From the NCBI GenBank assembly GCA_002343075.1, contig DDRH01000051.1, forward strand, positions 179,852 through 243,851: 64,000 nucleotides of DNA, given 5' to 3'. This document shows, one piece after another, positions 36,925 through 46,287 of the stretch; position 1 is the stretch's first letter, and every line of letters begins with the position of its first letter. The notes under the pieces are model-generated. The model was not told the DNA's origin. It searched no databases and worked only from the letters and a program-made list of their open reading frames with translations. Source of the stretch: Phycisphaerales bacterium UBA2421. Lineage in GTDB: Bacteria > Planctomycetota > Phycisphaerae > Tepidisphaerales > Tepidisphaeraceae. The position numbers and the translations under genes were made by a program.

Positions 36925-38667
36925 TCAATCGCGCCGCGCCCCCGCCGCGGTGACGGCGGCCGACTCGGGTAGCAGCCAGTTGGAAACATCGACAGCCAAC
37001 TCCAATTGCCGATCGGTGCCGTTATTCAACCGATTCCACTTCGCAAGATCAATATAACCTCGCGCGTCGCTCCAGGTTGGCCAGACATAGAACGCCCCGC
37101 CGGCAGCAAACGGCTTGGGCTTGGCAGCGGGCCAGATGTTCTCCGTCATTGATGAAATGCCATGTGCGTCCTTCTGGCCCACATAAACGATCGCTGTCAA
37201 ATCCGAGCCGGGTGCGAGTTGCGGTGCCACATAGACGTTTCGCACCACATGTAAGCCCGACACACCCCCACCGACGCGCAAAAAGTTACCCTTGCTTCCG
37301 CGGTTGACTGCCGTGTTGTTTACGATCATCACGTCGCTCGACCGCCGGTTGTACTCCCGATTGAATCCCTCAACGTTGATTGCCCAAGAATCGTCGGAGC
37401 GAAATCGATTGTGCCGAATCATCAACTTCTGCATGCCATGATTCACTCGCAAGCCGGCTTGGCTGACCAGATTCTGCTCAAACACCACCCACTGCAGTTT
37501 GGATGCATTCTGTTTGAGCCCGTCGCGCTCGCCGAGCGGGCCAATCATCGTTGGCCCGCCGCGCAGCGAATTGCCGCGGATGTAAATGTGGCTGCCGAAG
37601 TGAACGGTCAGCGCGTTCTTGGCTGTATCGATTCGGTCCACACTCGTTCGGTCCAGGTTGGTCAGGTCGTTGTGCGCAATCAGCACGCGCGATGCCCCGC
37701 CGTTGCTCATGCGCAATACTGCCTCTCTTGTCGAATTGACAGCGACATTTCCAAGGTATGCCTGATCGCTCCCCTCCACCCATGCGAGGTAGCTGCGAAG
37801 CCCGGTGGCCAACGGAGCGATGCAATCCTGCATCAGCACGCCAGTGGGCGCGGCATTGGCATTGATCCCGTCGCTCACGTTGAGCAGCACGCAGCGACGC
37901 AGCGTTAGATTGACACCCGTCGGTCGCACCGCGGCGGGAACATTCTTCTTTTCCCGGTCTCCTGTAAAGACCGTGTCGAGTGTAATGTCCTGTATGACGA
38001 CGTTCTGCGAACGTGTCGAAGTTTCCACGATTGGCGACCCATTCCGCGGGCCCGCCCACAGCAATCTCGGGTTGTTCGTCGGCACGCGCAGGTGCGCCAG
38101 CCGGATCACGTCTTCGCCTGTGGTGCCATACGCTCCGATGACCAGATTCCGCTGAGTCGGCCGAAGCGTCGTCGTCACACCAAACGTGTCGCCGCGCCGT
38201 AGCAGAATACGATCGCGGTCCCGCGCCACCGAGAGCGCGCGCGCCATCGAGCGCATCGCTGTCGCGGGCGACGCGCCGTCGTTGGCATCGCTTCCTTTTT
38301 GAGAGACATAAATCGCTCGCCCCGGCGACTTGCGAACATGAATCGCCCGAGAGAGCGTCTGCCCGCGGCCTGATTCATCCGTCACGCGAAGCGTGATCAC
38401 ATAGCTGCCCGGATGATCGAAAGTATGTGCTGCACAGAATCCCCGCAATGTGTTAAATCGGGCACCGGGATCGCCAAAATCCCAGTCATATCGCGCGGTC
38501 ATCAGGTCACCGTGCGCCAAAGGCGTGTTCACCGCGTGCACATGAACGGTCGCGGGTGCGACCAGATCTTCGCCCAGCACCGCGAACTGCGCCGCCGGTG
38601 CCTCTGCGCCCGGTGCTAGCTGGACCGTGACGAACAGAAGACCCAATATGCTGATCAGTCGAGTCAT
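36925..38667 (-). CDS. Secreted PKD-domain and right-handed beta-helix protein
   Basis: About 580 residues from the ATG at 38667, with GGAGGT 8 bases upstream. A signal peptide (ISILGLLFVTVQLAPGAEA) is followed by a PKD domain (YDWDFGDPGARFN ... HTFDHPGSYVITLRVTD, residues about 60-110). Then comes a beta-helix opening with IYVSQKGSDANDGASPATAMRSM, a DUF1565-type start found in polysaccharide lyases and related surface enzymes. Repeated Asn-ladder sequences (LDTVFTG, LRRCVLLN, IAHNDLTN) run through the C-terminal part. It is likely to bind or cleave a polysaccharide; no catalytic residues are assigned. Confidence 0.8.
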   Translation of the reverse strand: MTRLISILGLLFVTVQLAPGAEAPAAQFAVLGEDLVAPATVHVHAVNTPLAHGDLMTARYDWDFGDPGARFNTLRGFCAAHTFDHPGSYVITLRVTDESGRGQTLSRAIHVRKSPGRAIYVSQKGSDANDGASPATAMRSMARALSVARDRDRILLRRGDTFGVTTTLRPTQRNLVIGAYGTTGEDVIRLAHLRVPTNNPRLLWAGPRNGSPIVETSTRSQNVVIQDITLDTVFTGDREKKNVPAAVRPTGVNLTLRRCVLLNVSDGINANAAPTGVLMQDCIAPLATGLRSYLAWVEGSDQAYLGNVAVNSTREAVLRMSNGGASRVLIAHNDLTNLDRTSVDRIDTAKNALTVHFGSHIYIRGNSLRGGPTMIGPLGERDGLKQNASKLQWVVFEQNLVSQAGLRVNHGMQKLMIRHNRFRSDDSWAINVEGFNREYNRRSSDVMIVNNTAVNRGSKGNFLRVGGGVSGLHVVRNVYVAPQLAPGSDLTAIVYVGQKDAHGISSMTENIWPAAKPKPFAAGGAFYVWPTWSDARGYIDLAKWNRLNNGTDRQLELAVDVSNWLLPESAAVTAAGARRD

Positions 38668-38802
38668 GGTGATGACCTCCAACCGATTCTGGCACGTTGC
38701 GCCACAATTGCGCACGATGCGCAGCGCGGGCAGCCAAACTCGCCGAAAGGATTGGAAAGTCGAAGAATACTGCATCTTAAAAAGTCGATTTTTTGCACGC
38801 GG

Positions 38803-38836
38803 GCGCTGCGCAGCGTGCGCTCACGCGGCGCAGCGC
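38803..38836. repeat. GC inverted repeat between a small ORF and the beta-helix gene
   Basis: A perfect 9-bp inverted repeat (38803-38811 with 38828-38836) with a 16-base loop lies 55 bases after the stop at 38891. There is no T-run on the minus strand, so a terminator function is uncertain. The gap 38668-38890 otherwise shows only an A/T patch. Confidence 0.4.
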
Positions 38837-38890
38837 GATCTTCACTCTTCCAGTCAGCATTCAGACACGCCGACCTGCAACAAGATAGGC

Positions 38891-39019
38891 TCACGGCGCA
38901 CAAGTGACAATCAGCGTGGCCGCCCCGGCGACGACGACGGTTGCCCATACTCGCCATCGGGCGGGTAGCAGTTGCGCCGCGAGAAGGCCCAGTGCGGTGA
39001 GAATTGCCCAAAGCGTCAT
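38891..39019 (-). CDS. Possible small membrane protein
   Basis: A 42-codon frame reading MTLWAILTALGLLAAQLLPA then RWRVWATVVVAGAATLIVTC and AP. It has two hydrophobic stretches and starts 6 bases after the stop of the debranching-type enzyme gene. There is no strong ribosome-binding site (GGAAATG is weak and distant). Composition and position make it plausible but not proven. Confidence 0.4.
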   Translation of the reverse strand: MTLWAILTALGLLAAQLLPARWRVWATVVVAGAATLIVTCAP

Positions 39020-39025
39020 CGCGAA

Positions 39026-40960
39026 TCACATTTCCAGGTCGATGGCCAGTCGAAGCACCTCGGCCACGCTCCAGGCCTGAGCGCAGCACCCCGCCGGGCG
39101 AAGTGTTCCGGCCTCGAAGACTTCACTGATGCTGCCAATGCAGCCGTCATGGCACAGATGATCCAACAGAGGCTTGAGCCATGCCCGGGCCTGTTGCTTG
39201 GCCGGGTCGGAGCGGTTGTTCACCTTTAGATAGGCGTCAAGAAACGCGCCGATCGGCCACGGCCAGACCGTGCCATTGTGGTACGCTTCGTCGCGAACAA
39301 CTTGCGCGCCAGTAAATCGCGACTTATATTTCGCATCACGGGCGCTGAGTGTTTTCAGGCCCATCGTAGTCAATAGCTCACTGCGAACGACTTCAACCAC
39401 CGTCCGTTGCTGTCCTTCATCAAGCGGGCTGTTGGCAAGGCTGACGGCGAAGATCTGATTGGGCCGGATCGAGAGATCCCGCGACTCGCCGTCAACCACA
39501 TCAGCGCAACCCCGCTGCGCGCCCACGAAGAACGCCGGCGCGAACGAACCAAGCACACGATCGGCAAGTTGCCCCGCCGAGGCGTCGTGGGCCGACATGA
39601 GCCGCAGTGCGTGATACCACAGGGCGTTGATCTCCACGGGCTTGCCTTGCCTCGGTGTAAATGCCACACCGTTGCATTTTGCGTCCATCCACGTCAACTG
39701 CGTCGAAGGATCGCCTTGCGTAATCAACCCGTCGGCGGGGTCCATTCGGATGCCGTAGCGCGTCCCATCGCGATAGCCTGCGAGGATGTCACGGCAGGCA
39801 GGTAGAAGGGTCTTTTCAAACGTGGCTGAATCCCGCGTTGCGCGAAGGTACTCAAACGCCGCATGAACAAACCACAGGCTCGCGTCGACGGTGTTGTATT
39901 CTGGCTCATTCGTGTAATCGTTAAAACGGTTGGGAATCATCCCCTTGCTTACATATTGGGCAAAGACCGACAGCACCGACGCCGCTTGCTCGTGACGACC
40001 GGTTGACAGGAGCAAGCCGGGAAGGGAAATCATCGTATCGCGGCCCCAATCGGCGAACCACGGATATCCTGCAATGACCGTCACCCCAGGAGAGCCATCG
40101 GGCTTCTTTCTTGCGACAACAAAATCGCTGGCACTCATCGCAAGCCGCTCGACGGTTTCGGATGCGCCGGGCAGAATAGGCACCGCAGCACGGCGGCGCG
40201 CCAGTTCCTGATCAAAATTGATCGCCTCGGTCGGCTCGAGTCCGATGGACACTTGCAGCGTCGTTGCCCCTTCAATCTCAATTGCCCAGCGGCCGGGAAC
40301 AAAGAGATCTTCCCGATCATCCTGCCCGCGCTCGGTCTCCACCGCCAGCACATGATCGGTCCACCAGTCACTCATCTGAAAGAACTGCCCGGCGTCGCAG
40401 CGGAGGTGCACGCGCTGGCTGCCGTCTGCGACTGTGCATCCCGTGGAATCGACGGCAACCTCCAATGCGGTCTTGCCACGACGCAGCGCATGAAAATCCC
40501 GCAGCGCGACAAACGGCAGCAATTCCATCTGCACGCGCCGCCCGGCAGGATCGATCTGGTAACGAATCACAGCGACATTTCGCTGCCAGAGTAGCTGTAG
40601 CTCCTTTCGAACCCGAACGCCGTCCACGTCATAAAACCACCGCGCGGTGTGATCCAGTTCAAACCGTGTGAGGTATTGCTCGCCGCGGGGGTGAAAGTTG
40701 TTGGTGCCCGGGAACTGATTGATGCTCAGCTCGAGCATGTCGCGCTTGCCATCCAGCCGGAGAATCTCGCCGATGCGGTTCACCGTCGCGATTCTCCCCA
40801 CCGGCGGCACCGTTGCCGCCATCAGCAGGCTGTGATACCGCCGGGTGTTGCAGCCTACGATGGTCGAACCGGCAAATGCGCCGGTGCCGTTGGTGAGAAG
40901 AAACTCGCGGTCGATGAAGCGGGCGAGTTGGCCGTGGGTTTGAATCACGTAGGGTCGCAT
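39026..40960 (-). CDS. Amylo-alpha-1,6-glucosidase (glycogen debranching-type GH)
   Basis: About 644 residues from the ATG at 40960, with a GAGAGAG ribosome-binding site; the frame extends to 41113. The N-terminal domain has EFLLTNGTGAFAGSTIVGCNTRRYHSLL, the signature of bacterial glycogen debranching N-domains. The C-terminal (alpha/alpha)6 barrel has GYPWFADWGRDTMISLPGLLL, YNTVDASLWFVHA and the ending region HNGTVWPWPIGAF. Asp and Glu residues in these motifs are the likely catalytic positions. It hydrolyses alpha-1,6 branches in glycogen. The branching enzyme gene lies 6 kb away at 47214. Confidence 0.9.
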   Translation of the reverse strand: MRPYVIQTHGQLARFIDREFLLTNGTGAFAGSTIVGCNTRRYHSLLMAATVPPVGRIATVNRIGEILRLDGKRDMLELSINQFPGTNNFHPRGEQYLTRFELDHTARWFYDVDGVRVRKELQLLWQRNVAVIRYQIDPAGRRVQMELLPFVALRDFHALRRGKTALEVAVDSTGCTVADGSQRVHLRCDAGQFFQMSDWWTDHVLAVETERGQDDREDLFVPGRWAIEIEGATTLQVSIGLEPTEAINFDQELARRRAAVPILPGASETVERLAMSASDFVVARKKPDGSPGVTVIAGYPWFADWGRDTMISLPGLLLSTGRHEQAASVLSVFAQYVSKGMIPNRFNDYTNEPEYNTVDASLWFVHAAFEYLRATRDSATFEKTLLPACRDILAGYRDGTRYGIRMDPADGLITQGDPSTQLTWMDAKCNGVAFTPRQGKPVEINALWYHALRLMSAHDASAGQLADRVLGSFAPAFFVGAQRGCADVVDGESRDLSIRPNQIFAVSLANSPLDEGQQRTVVEVVRSELLTTMGLKTLSARDAKYKSRFTGAQVVRDEAYHNGTVWPWPIGAFLDAYLKVNNRSDPAKQQARAWLKPLLDHLCHDGCIGSISEVFEAGTLRPAGCCAQAWSVAEVLRLAIDLEM

Positions 40961-41257
40961 GGATGGCTCTCTCAAAGGGCGTTTCGATGCTCCGATCGCT
41001 CGGGCGGGTCCCAACACGCCGCAGATGGCGTGATGTATATCACATGTCGGCAAATCCAAGGTGTGACCGATAACGATCAAGGGTGAAAGAAACGGCAAGG
41101 GTGCGACGATCAACTAGGGGAATGAATCGACAGGCCGAATTCGAGCGCCAAAACCGATCGTTCTCGGACCTGCAGCACGAGCGACCTGCCAACCGCGGTC
41201 GATCGATGCAAAATCTCAAAAAATTCGCCATTTTCGTCGTCTTGCACCGGCTTTTGA

Positions 41258-41277
41258 ATCGTACATCGTAAATCGTG
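41258..41277 (+). repeat. Short ATCGTA-type direct repeat in a divergent gap
   Basis: atcgtacatcgtaaatcgtg holds three near copies of ATCGTA. It lies in the 388-bp gap 40961-41348 between divergent genes, in which I find no gene. The ribosome-binding site CAGGAGAG for the plus-strand gene is at the gap end. Confidence 0.35.
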
Positions 41278-41348
41278 CAGCACATTCGGCAACGTTCACG
41301 CGACTTGCCAAGGCTTGCCAGACACTCGATGGCCCAGGAGAGACCGCA

Positions 41349-42131
41349 ATGTTGGAACACTTGGAAAGCCGCCGCCTGTTGGCCGCGCAACTCGTCGGCA
41401 CGGTGCTGACCATCACCGGCACCGCTGGCGATGACGTGATCGAGTTTGCGCGTCGAGGTGGCGGATTTAAGGTCTTTGAACGGATCGGAAACAGCGTCTC
41501 GGAATCAAGCTGGGACTACTCGGCCATTTCCCGCGTGATCGTCAATGCCGGCAACGGTAACGATCGCGTGATCGTGGGCAGGCTCGCAGTCCATGTGGAA
41601 CTTAACGGCGGGGCCGGAAACGACACGCTTTCGGCCGGCGGAGGCAATGACACCATCCGCGGCGGCGACGGCAATGATGACATGTTCGGCGGCGATGGCC
41701 GCGACTTGCTCATCGGCGGGGCCGGCGCCGATACCATGCTAGGGGGTGGGTCACGCGATGTCGTCGATTACAGCGACCGCACCGCCAACCTCGTCATCAC
41801 CCTCGGAATCACCGCGGACGATGGGGAAGCGGGCGAAAATGACCTTGTCGCAACCGATATTGAGGTGGTGGTCGGCGGCAGCGGGGATGACCACATCTCC
41901 ACCGCATCAGGCCGGTCCGTATCACTCTACGGCGCCGCTGGAAACGATACCCTCATCGGCGGGTCCGGCCCCGACCTGCTCGAAGGGGGGCCAGGCCGCG
42001 ACTTCATGTCCGGTCAAGCCGGAAACGACGTTTTCCAGGCCCAAGACGGCGAAATCGACACCATCGACGGGGGTTCGGGCAGCGACACGGGTGTTTTCGA
42101 CGATGGCGATCTGTTCACGTCAGTCCCCTGA
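41349..42131 (+). CDS. RTX-like calcium-binding repeat protein with planctomycete-type leader
   Basis: A 260-residue protein beginning MLEHLESRRLLAAQ; the LESRRLL leader is common on exported planctomycete proteins. It then holds several nonapeptide repeats of the GGxGxDxU type (GGAGNDTLSAGGGNDTI, GGDGNDDMFGGDGRDLL, GGAGADTMLGGG, GGSGDDHI, GGPGRDFMSG). These form a calcium-binding parallel beta-roll. There is no catalytic domain. It probably acts outside the cell as a surface or matrix protein. The gene has a CAGGAGAG ribosome-binding site and a terminator at 42159-42194. Confidence 0.85.
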   Translation: MLEHLESRRLLAAQLVGTVLTITGTAGDDVIEFARRGGGFKVFERIGNSVSESSWDYSAISRVIVNAGNGNDRVIVGRLAVHVELNGGAGNDTLSAGGGNDTIRGGDGNDDMFGGDGRDLLIGGAGADTMLGGGSRDVVDYSDRTANLVITLGITADDGEAGENDLVATDIEVVVGGSGDDHISTASGRSVSLYGAAGNDTLIGGSGPDLLEGGPGRDFMSGQAGNDVFQAQDGEIDTIDGGSGSDTGVFDDGDLFTSVP

Positions 42132-42158
42132 TCTCTACGTTCAAGCGAACAAACAGGC

Positions 42159-42194
42159 ACGCCGCGCCATTCGATCATTCGGATGGCGCGGCGT
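42159..42194 (+). terminator. Terminator after the RTX-like gene
   Basis: A perfect 12-bp stem (42159-42170 with 42183-42194) with a 12-base loop is followed by TCTGCATTTGG. It lies 28 bases after the stop. The remainder of 42195-42482 holds no gene that I can support. Confidence 0.65.
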
Positions 42195-42482
42195 TCTGCA
42201 TTTGGTACAAGTTCCTCTTCTCGATTCTCGATTGAGGCGCCACACGGGTCCGGTTGCTACGCCGCTTCTGTCAGCGAAATCCCACGTCCGATAAACGGCT
42301 CAGCCCGCGCCAGTGTTAAGCGCGCACGAGCTACCCCCGCTTAATGCGCCAATTTGTTGTCGGACTGTCGCTGTATCAGATTTCTATTGGCCGATTTTCT
42401 CAGCCGGTGTAGTTTGACACTATCTCGATCGAATCGTACGGGTGCCGTCCGATCGAACGAGTTCTCTTCTGGTGGCGAACTC

Positions 42483-42683
42483 ATGATGTTGACGAGCTTG
42501 CTTAAAGGCCTGGTGATCGCGGTCGCTTCAGTCTCCCACGCCCCGGCTACCGCCCCGGCAGTGGAACCCGCCGCCAGCCAGCAACAGCTTGCCGGCCTCC
42601 CGCCTGAAGTTCGCCTCCGCAAGCTTCATCTCGTCCGGCCTGACCTTATTCCTTTTCCGATCGCCTACGACGTCTACTGCTAG
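42483..42683 (+). CDS. Small secreted or membrane-anchored protein with RKLHLVRPDLIPFP motif
   Basis: A 66-residue frame from the tandem ATGs at 42483. An N-terminal hydrophobic segment (LTSLLKGLVIAVASVSHAPA) is followed by a proline- and alanine-rich spacer. It ends in the strongly polarised sequence LPPEVRLRKLHLVRPDLIPF then PIAYDVYC. The last 25 residues have the alternation of a conserved binding peptide rather than random composition. I recall similar endings in planctomycete small proteins, but this is memory, not a search. Upstream sequence is open in frame to 42354. Confidence 0.55.
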   Translation: MMLTSLLKGLVIAVASVSHAPATAPAVEPAASQQQLAGLPPEVRLRKLHLVRPDLIPFPIAYDVYC

Positions 42684-42733
42684 TCAAGTCCTGTCGCACC
42701 CAGTTCCGGCAAATCGCGAGCCTCAATTCCGTT

Positions 42734-43924
42734 TCAACCCAGCAAGGCACCCAGCGCACGAATCAGCTTGCCAACTTCGTCTGAACGCGTCGATGAACCA
42801 AAACTCGCTCGTACTGTCCCCCCCAGGCTCAGCGTGTTGAGCGTTTCATGGGCGACTGCGGCGCAGTGCAGACCGGAGCGGACGAGGATGCCGAAATGGG
42901 TTTCCAATGCCATCGCCACTTCGGCAGGCGCCAGTCCTTCGATGTTAAAGCTCACCACCGCAGTACGTTGTGCAAGTTCGCGGCTGCCGTAGTGATGAAA
43001 CCGTCTGTCCCGCGGCATGGTTCGTTCGAACAACTCCACCAGTTCCGCTTCGTGTGCCCGAACCGATTCAACCCCGCGACTCAACAACCACTCTGCAGCG
43101 GCGGCCAGCCCGGCGATTCCCGGCAGATTCAGGCTTCCGGCTTCAAACTGATGCGGCATAACCCGCGGGTGGTGCAGCGACTCGCTTTCGGAGCCCGTTC
43201 CGCCCGTGCGAAACGCCCGGATTTGCGATTCAACTCCCGGGCAGACGTATAAAACGCCTGTGCCCAGCGGCCCGAGCAGCCCCTTGTGGCCGGGCGCCGC
43301 TAGCAAGTCGATCCCCATCGCCTGCACGTCGATCGGCAGATGTCCTGCGGTTTGAGCCGCATCAACAAGCAGCAACACCCCCGCCGATTGGGTAACGCGC
43401 GAGATCGACTCGATCGGTTGGATGGTGCCAGTCACGTTGCTGGCGTGCGGGACGGCGACCAGGCGCGTTTCAGGCCGAATGGCATCGCGAATCGCATCCG
43501 CATGAACTCGACCGGTTTGTGCGTCGGCGCGGACCATTGTTACCGTTGCAGCACCCCGAGCGACGCAATCGTTGATTGGCCGCACAACCGAGTTGTGATC
43601 CATCGATGTACAGACAAAATGGCTGGGTTGTCCCGGCTGCACAGCCCCGTGAATGGCGATGTTCAATGCGTCGGTGCAGTTCTGTGTGAACGCAATACAA
43701 TCGGACGATGGCGCATTGAATAACCGCGCGATCTTCCGCCGACAGTTGGCGACGAGATCGGTCGCTTCGGCGGACTCGAGGTATGATCCACGGCCAGCGT
43801 TGGCACCGATTTCGTTTTGATAGCGCACCATCGCCTCAATCACGCCCGGCGGCTTGGGAAAGCTGGTCGCGGCGTGATCAAGATAAATGCGGGGCTGGGC
43901 ACGGGGCGCGTTTGGGCTATTCAC
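42734..43924 (-). CDS. Class V aminotransferase, cysteine desulfurase-like
   Basis: A 396-residue PLP enzyme. IYLDHAATSFPKPPGVIEAM at the N-terminus resembles the EF2568-type cysteine desulfurase family rather than IscS. The PLP lysine is in APGHKGLLGPLGTGVLY, and the Cys in VRSGLHCAAVAHETL matches the catalytic loop Cys of group II desulfurases. It may supply sulfur or act on another amino acid. A second, clearly IscS/NifS-type enzyme lies at 54315. No scaffold or sulfur-carrier gene is adjacent. Confidence 0.85.
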   Translation of the reverse strand: MNSPNAPRAQPRIYLDHAATSFPKPPGVIEAMVRYQNEIGANAGRGSYLESAEATDLVANCRRKIARLFNAPSSDCIAFTQNCTDALNIAIHGAVQPGQPSHFVCTSMDHNSVVRPINDCVARGAATVTMVRADAQTGRVHADAIRDAIRPETRLVAVPHASNVTGTIQPIESISRVTQSAGVLLLVDAAQTAGHLPIDVQAMGIDLLAAPGHKGLLGPLGTGVLYVCPGVESQIRAFRTGGTGSESESLHHPRVMPHQFEAGSLNLPGIAGLAAAAEWLLSRGVESVRAHEAELVELFERTMPRDRRFHHYGSRELAQRTAVVSFNIEGLAPAEVAMALETHFGILVRSGLHCAAVAHETLNTLSLGGTVRASFGSSTRSDEVGKLIRALGALLG

Positions 43925-43969
43925 AACACGGAAATCATAGCCCGAATGCTGGCCCGGCGCAAGATGTGT

Positions 43970-44206
43970 TCACTTCGGCAGTTGCGCCATGGACGGGGGC
44001 TGCAGCGCAACCGAAGACTGATGGATCGGCCGCAACGCACCCGCAGAATTGCGGACGCCACTCGACGTAAACTCACCCAGGTGCCTCGCGGGGCTGGTTG
44101 GCAGCGGTACCGCTGGCGCGGTGGCGGCCGACATCGGCGCACGGGCGTAGGCTGCAGGCATCAGAAGCCCGACAATCACTAGATAATACCGGCGTGGCGT
44201 CATCAT
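43970..44206 (-). CDS. Small proline-rich exported protein
   Basis: About 78 residues from tandem ATGs at 44206/44203, with a good ribosome-binding site (GTGGGAG). A signal peptide (MTPRRYYLVIVGLLMPAAYARA) is followed by a proline/alanine/serine-rich, low-complexity tail. No family is recognised. It lies between the aminotransferase and the CAAX-like protease on the same strand. Confidence 0.45.
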   Translation of the reverse strand: MMTPRRYYLVIVGLLMPAAYARAPMSAATAPAVPLPTSPARHLGEFTSSGVRNSAGALRPIHQSSVALQPPSMAQLPK

Positions 44207-44289
44207 CGCTCCCACCGGCACATCGTCACATCAGGACGGCGTGATTAGGTTGTGGCGATGATCCGATAATCGCGGCACTGCTGCGGCTT

Positions 44290-45057
44290 CTACCAATATG
44301 ACCAGTCGCGCGTATAGAGCACATATGCCCCGAGCAGCAGGTTGGTCGTCCCGTGTGCAATTATGCACGCCCCGATCGACCGGGTGTAAGCCAGAAGCCC
44401 GCTAATCATGATGGCCCAGACGATGCTTGTCAGCCACCAGTTGCCGTGCACAACCGCAAAGACAACCGCCACGCCAAAGAACGCCTTCCAATCGAGCTCG
44501 CCAATTCGTGCCAGCTTGAAGTCGTTGGGCGCAATGATCGACCGCCAGACAAAATCGCGCCAGAACAACTCTTCCATGATCGGCACAATAATGCTCGCCC
44601 CTATGATCCACCGCACCACAATGAACAGATTCGCTTCCGCGGGCGAGCCGAAATACTTGTAGGGGTTAAATGCATCAAACTCCGGCAACATCCATCCGGC
44701 ACCGATGAAGCCGTGCGTATAAAAGTGATTGAAGTGCCACGCCGCGTCGATCGTCATCTTCGGCGCGAACAACTTGGGCAGCAACCACTGAAGGGTCTGC
44801 TGCATGCCAACCCACTGAAAGATGCCGATGATGCCGACGATCAAGCCGAGCCACCAATAGTTCCATCGAATCGGCGTGTATTGCTTCCAGAACAGCACAA
44901 GCATGACGCCGACACAAACGCACCGGGCAATGTAGGTGTGCGGGTAAAAGTCTGGGTATCGCCCGCCAAGCCAGACGAACGCAAGAAAGGCAAACATGGG
45001 CAGCATGTACGCCCAGTCATCGCCTACCAACGCACCGCGCTTTTCCGTTGCAATCAT
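44290..45057 (-). CDS. CAAX-protease-related membrane protein, PEP-CTERM type
   Basis: About 255 residues from the ATG at 45057; a start at 45096 is possible. Six to seven hydrophobic segments are present. The CPBP/Abi metalloprotease motifs are EELFWRDFVWR (EExxxR), FAVVHGNWW and HGTTNLLLG. The MEELFWRDFVWR context is that of the CAAX-like proteins commonly linked to exosortase/PEP-CTERM systems (TIGR03008 type). The substrate is unknown. It follows the FIST gene by 53 bases. It may belong with the two PEP-CTERM proteins of this window. Confidence 0.8.
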   Translation of the reverse strand: MIATEKRGALVGDDWAYMLPMFAFLAFVWLGGRYPDFYPHTYIARCVCVGVMLVLFWKQYTPIRWNYWWLGLIVGIIGIFQWVGMQQTLQWLLPKLFAPKMTIDAAWHFNHFYTHGFIGAGWMLPEFDAFNPYKYFGSPAEANLFIVVRWIIGASIIVPIMEELFWRDFVWRSIIAPNDFKLARIGELDWKAFFGVAVVFAVVHGNWWLTSIVWAIMISGLLAYTRSIGACIIAHGTTNLLLGAYVLYTRDWSYW

Positions 45058-45110
45058 AAGTGGGATGTCTTTACCACCAAGCCGCCGGGAGACCAAGCGG
45101 GTGGGGTCGG

Positions 45111-46268
45111 TTACCGTGCTGCCCGGAGGATGGCCATGCTCGCGGTGTGGCCGTGCATGAAATTCTTTCCCCCGACCGGTCCTAGCTCGCCGGCGGCAAA
45201 AAATCCGGCCACCGGTATGTTTCCCAGTATCTCGTGCGTCATGGCGATATCATGACACGATTGAGGAAACATGCGCGTTCCCCTTCCATTGCACCCAAAA
45301 AGCAAAGCGCAAGCCACAGCAGGTCTCGCCGCGGCGGCCTGCAGCATTTCCCTCAGGTCTTCATCAGCCGTTTGCGCGTCGCGAACCTGAAACTGGACCG
45401 TCTGCCCGACGCGCACATAGTCCGCCAGGGCAATCGCGCCCGTCTCCTGATCGAGTTGCATCACATTTCTGATCAGAAAGTCGCCTCTACCGAACTGATC
45501 ACGATATTCGCTGATGGCCCTGCCGATGTATAACCCATATCGGAGCAGTTGTTTGTCGTCCTCGCTCATCGAGTCGAGCACATCGCGCAGCTGGTTGAGC
45601 GCCGGTTTCCCGCCGAGCTGTTCAATGATGTTTTTGCTGGCCTTGGTGACGACAAACCGCTCGCCAACGGGCCGGCAACCCTGGCTCACGAGCGATTCAA
45701 CCTCTAGTTCGCCGTGCAACGCTACGCCTACAAAGCCACTATCGACAACGCGGTTGTTCACAAACAGCCGGTTCTCCCCCGGCCGCCGCGCCGCCGAGGC
45801 CATGCCGCCGATCAATGGTAGCGGCAAATCGTCCAGTTGCTGCATCAATGCGTCCGCCGGGCAGGTAAACGGATCGCCAACGCCGATCAAGGCGCGCGAT
45901 TCTTCGCCATGCCCAAGGCGCTCGATCAGGTTTACCTGATCGCCGAGCAGATCATGCCATTCGTTATCGGAAATGTGGATGGCGCTCAGGCGCACTTCGG
46001 GCATCGTGCCAGCGAGCAGCGAAATGCCGGGCGAGCGTTCGATCTCCCGATCACCGCCGATCACCCCTTCGCCGGCGCACCCCACGAGCGTTTGCGGATC
46101 TAGCTCGGTATTGACCCGATCTACAATCCACTCGGCCTCACTGGCATGTGCCGCCGTGATGAAGAGCATCGCGAGATCAATCGATTCGCGCGATTTCACC
46201 TGGTCAATCACCCGCGTAACGGCCTCAGCGGTGTTGGGTGCGTCGGAAACTGCGGACAGGAAGTGCAT
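45111..46268 (-). CDS. FIST domain sensory protein
   Basis: 385 residues. The N-terminal FIST domain has LVGCAGEGVIGGDREIE and the middle linker has GGMASAARRPGENRLFVNN. The FIST_C domain has RYGLYIGRAISEY, FLIRNVMQLDQETGAIALAD and CNGRGTRMFPQSCHDI. FIST proteins are thought to bind small ligands such as amino acids and pass the signal to partner enzymes or chemotaxis proteins. No histidine kinase or other effector domain is fused here. It lies between lipB and the CAAX-like gene, with 19 bases to lipB. Confidence 0.88.
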   Translation of the reverse strand: MHFLSAVSDAPNTAEAVTRVIDQVKSRESIDLAMLFITAAHASEAEWIVDRVNTELDPQTLVGCAGEGVIGGDREIERSPGISLLAGTMPEVRLSAIHISDNEWHDLLGDQVNLIERLGHGEESRALIGVGDPFTCPADALMQQLDDLPLPLIGGMASAARRPGENRLFVNNRVVDSGFVGVALHGELEVESLVSQGCRPVGERFVVTKASKNIIEQLGGKPALNQLRDVLDSMSEDDKQLLRYGLYIGRAISEYRDQFGRGDFLIRNVMQLDQETGAIALADYVRVGQTVQFQVRDAQTADEDLREMLQAAAARPAVACALLFGCNGRGTRMFPQSCHDIAMTHEILGNIPVAGFFAAGELGPVGGKNFMHGHTASMAILRAAR

Positions 46269-46287
46269 ACCCGCATGATAGCGGCTA

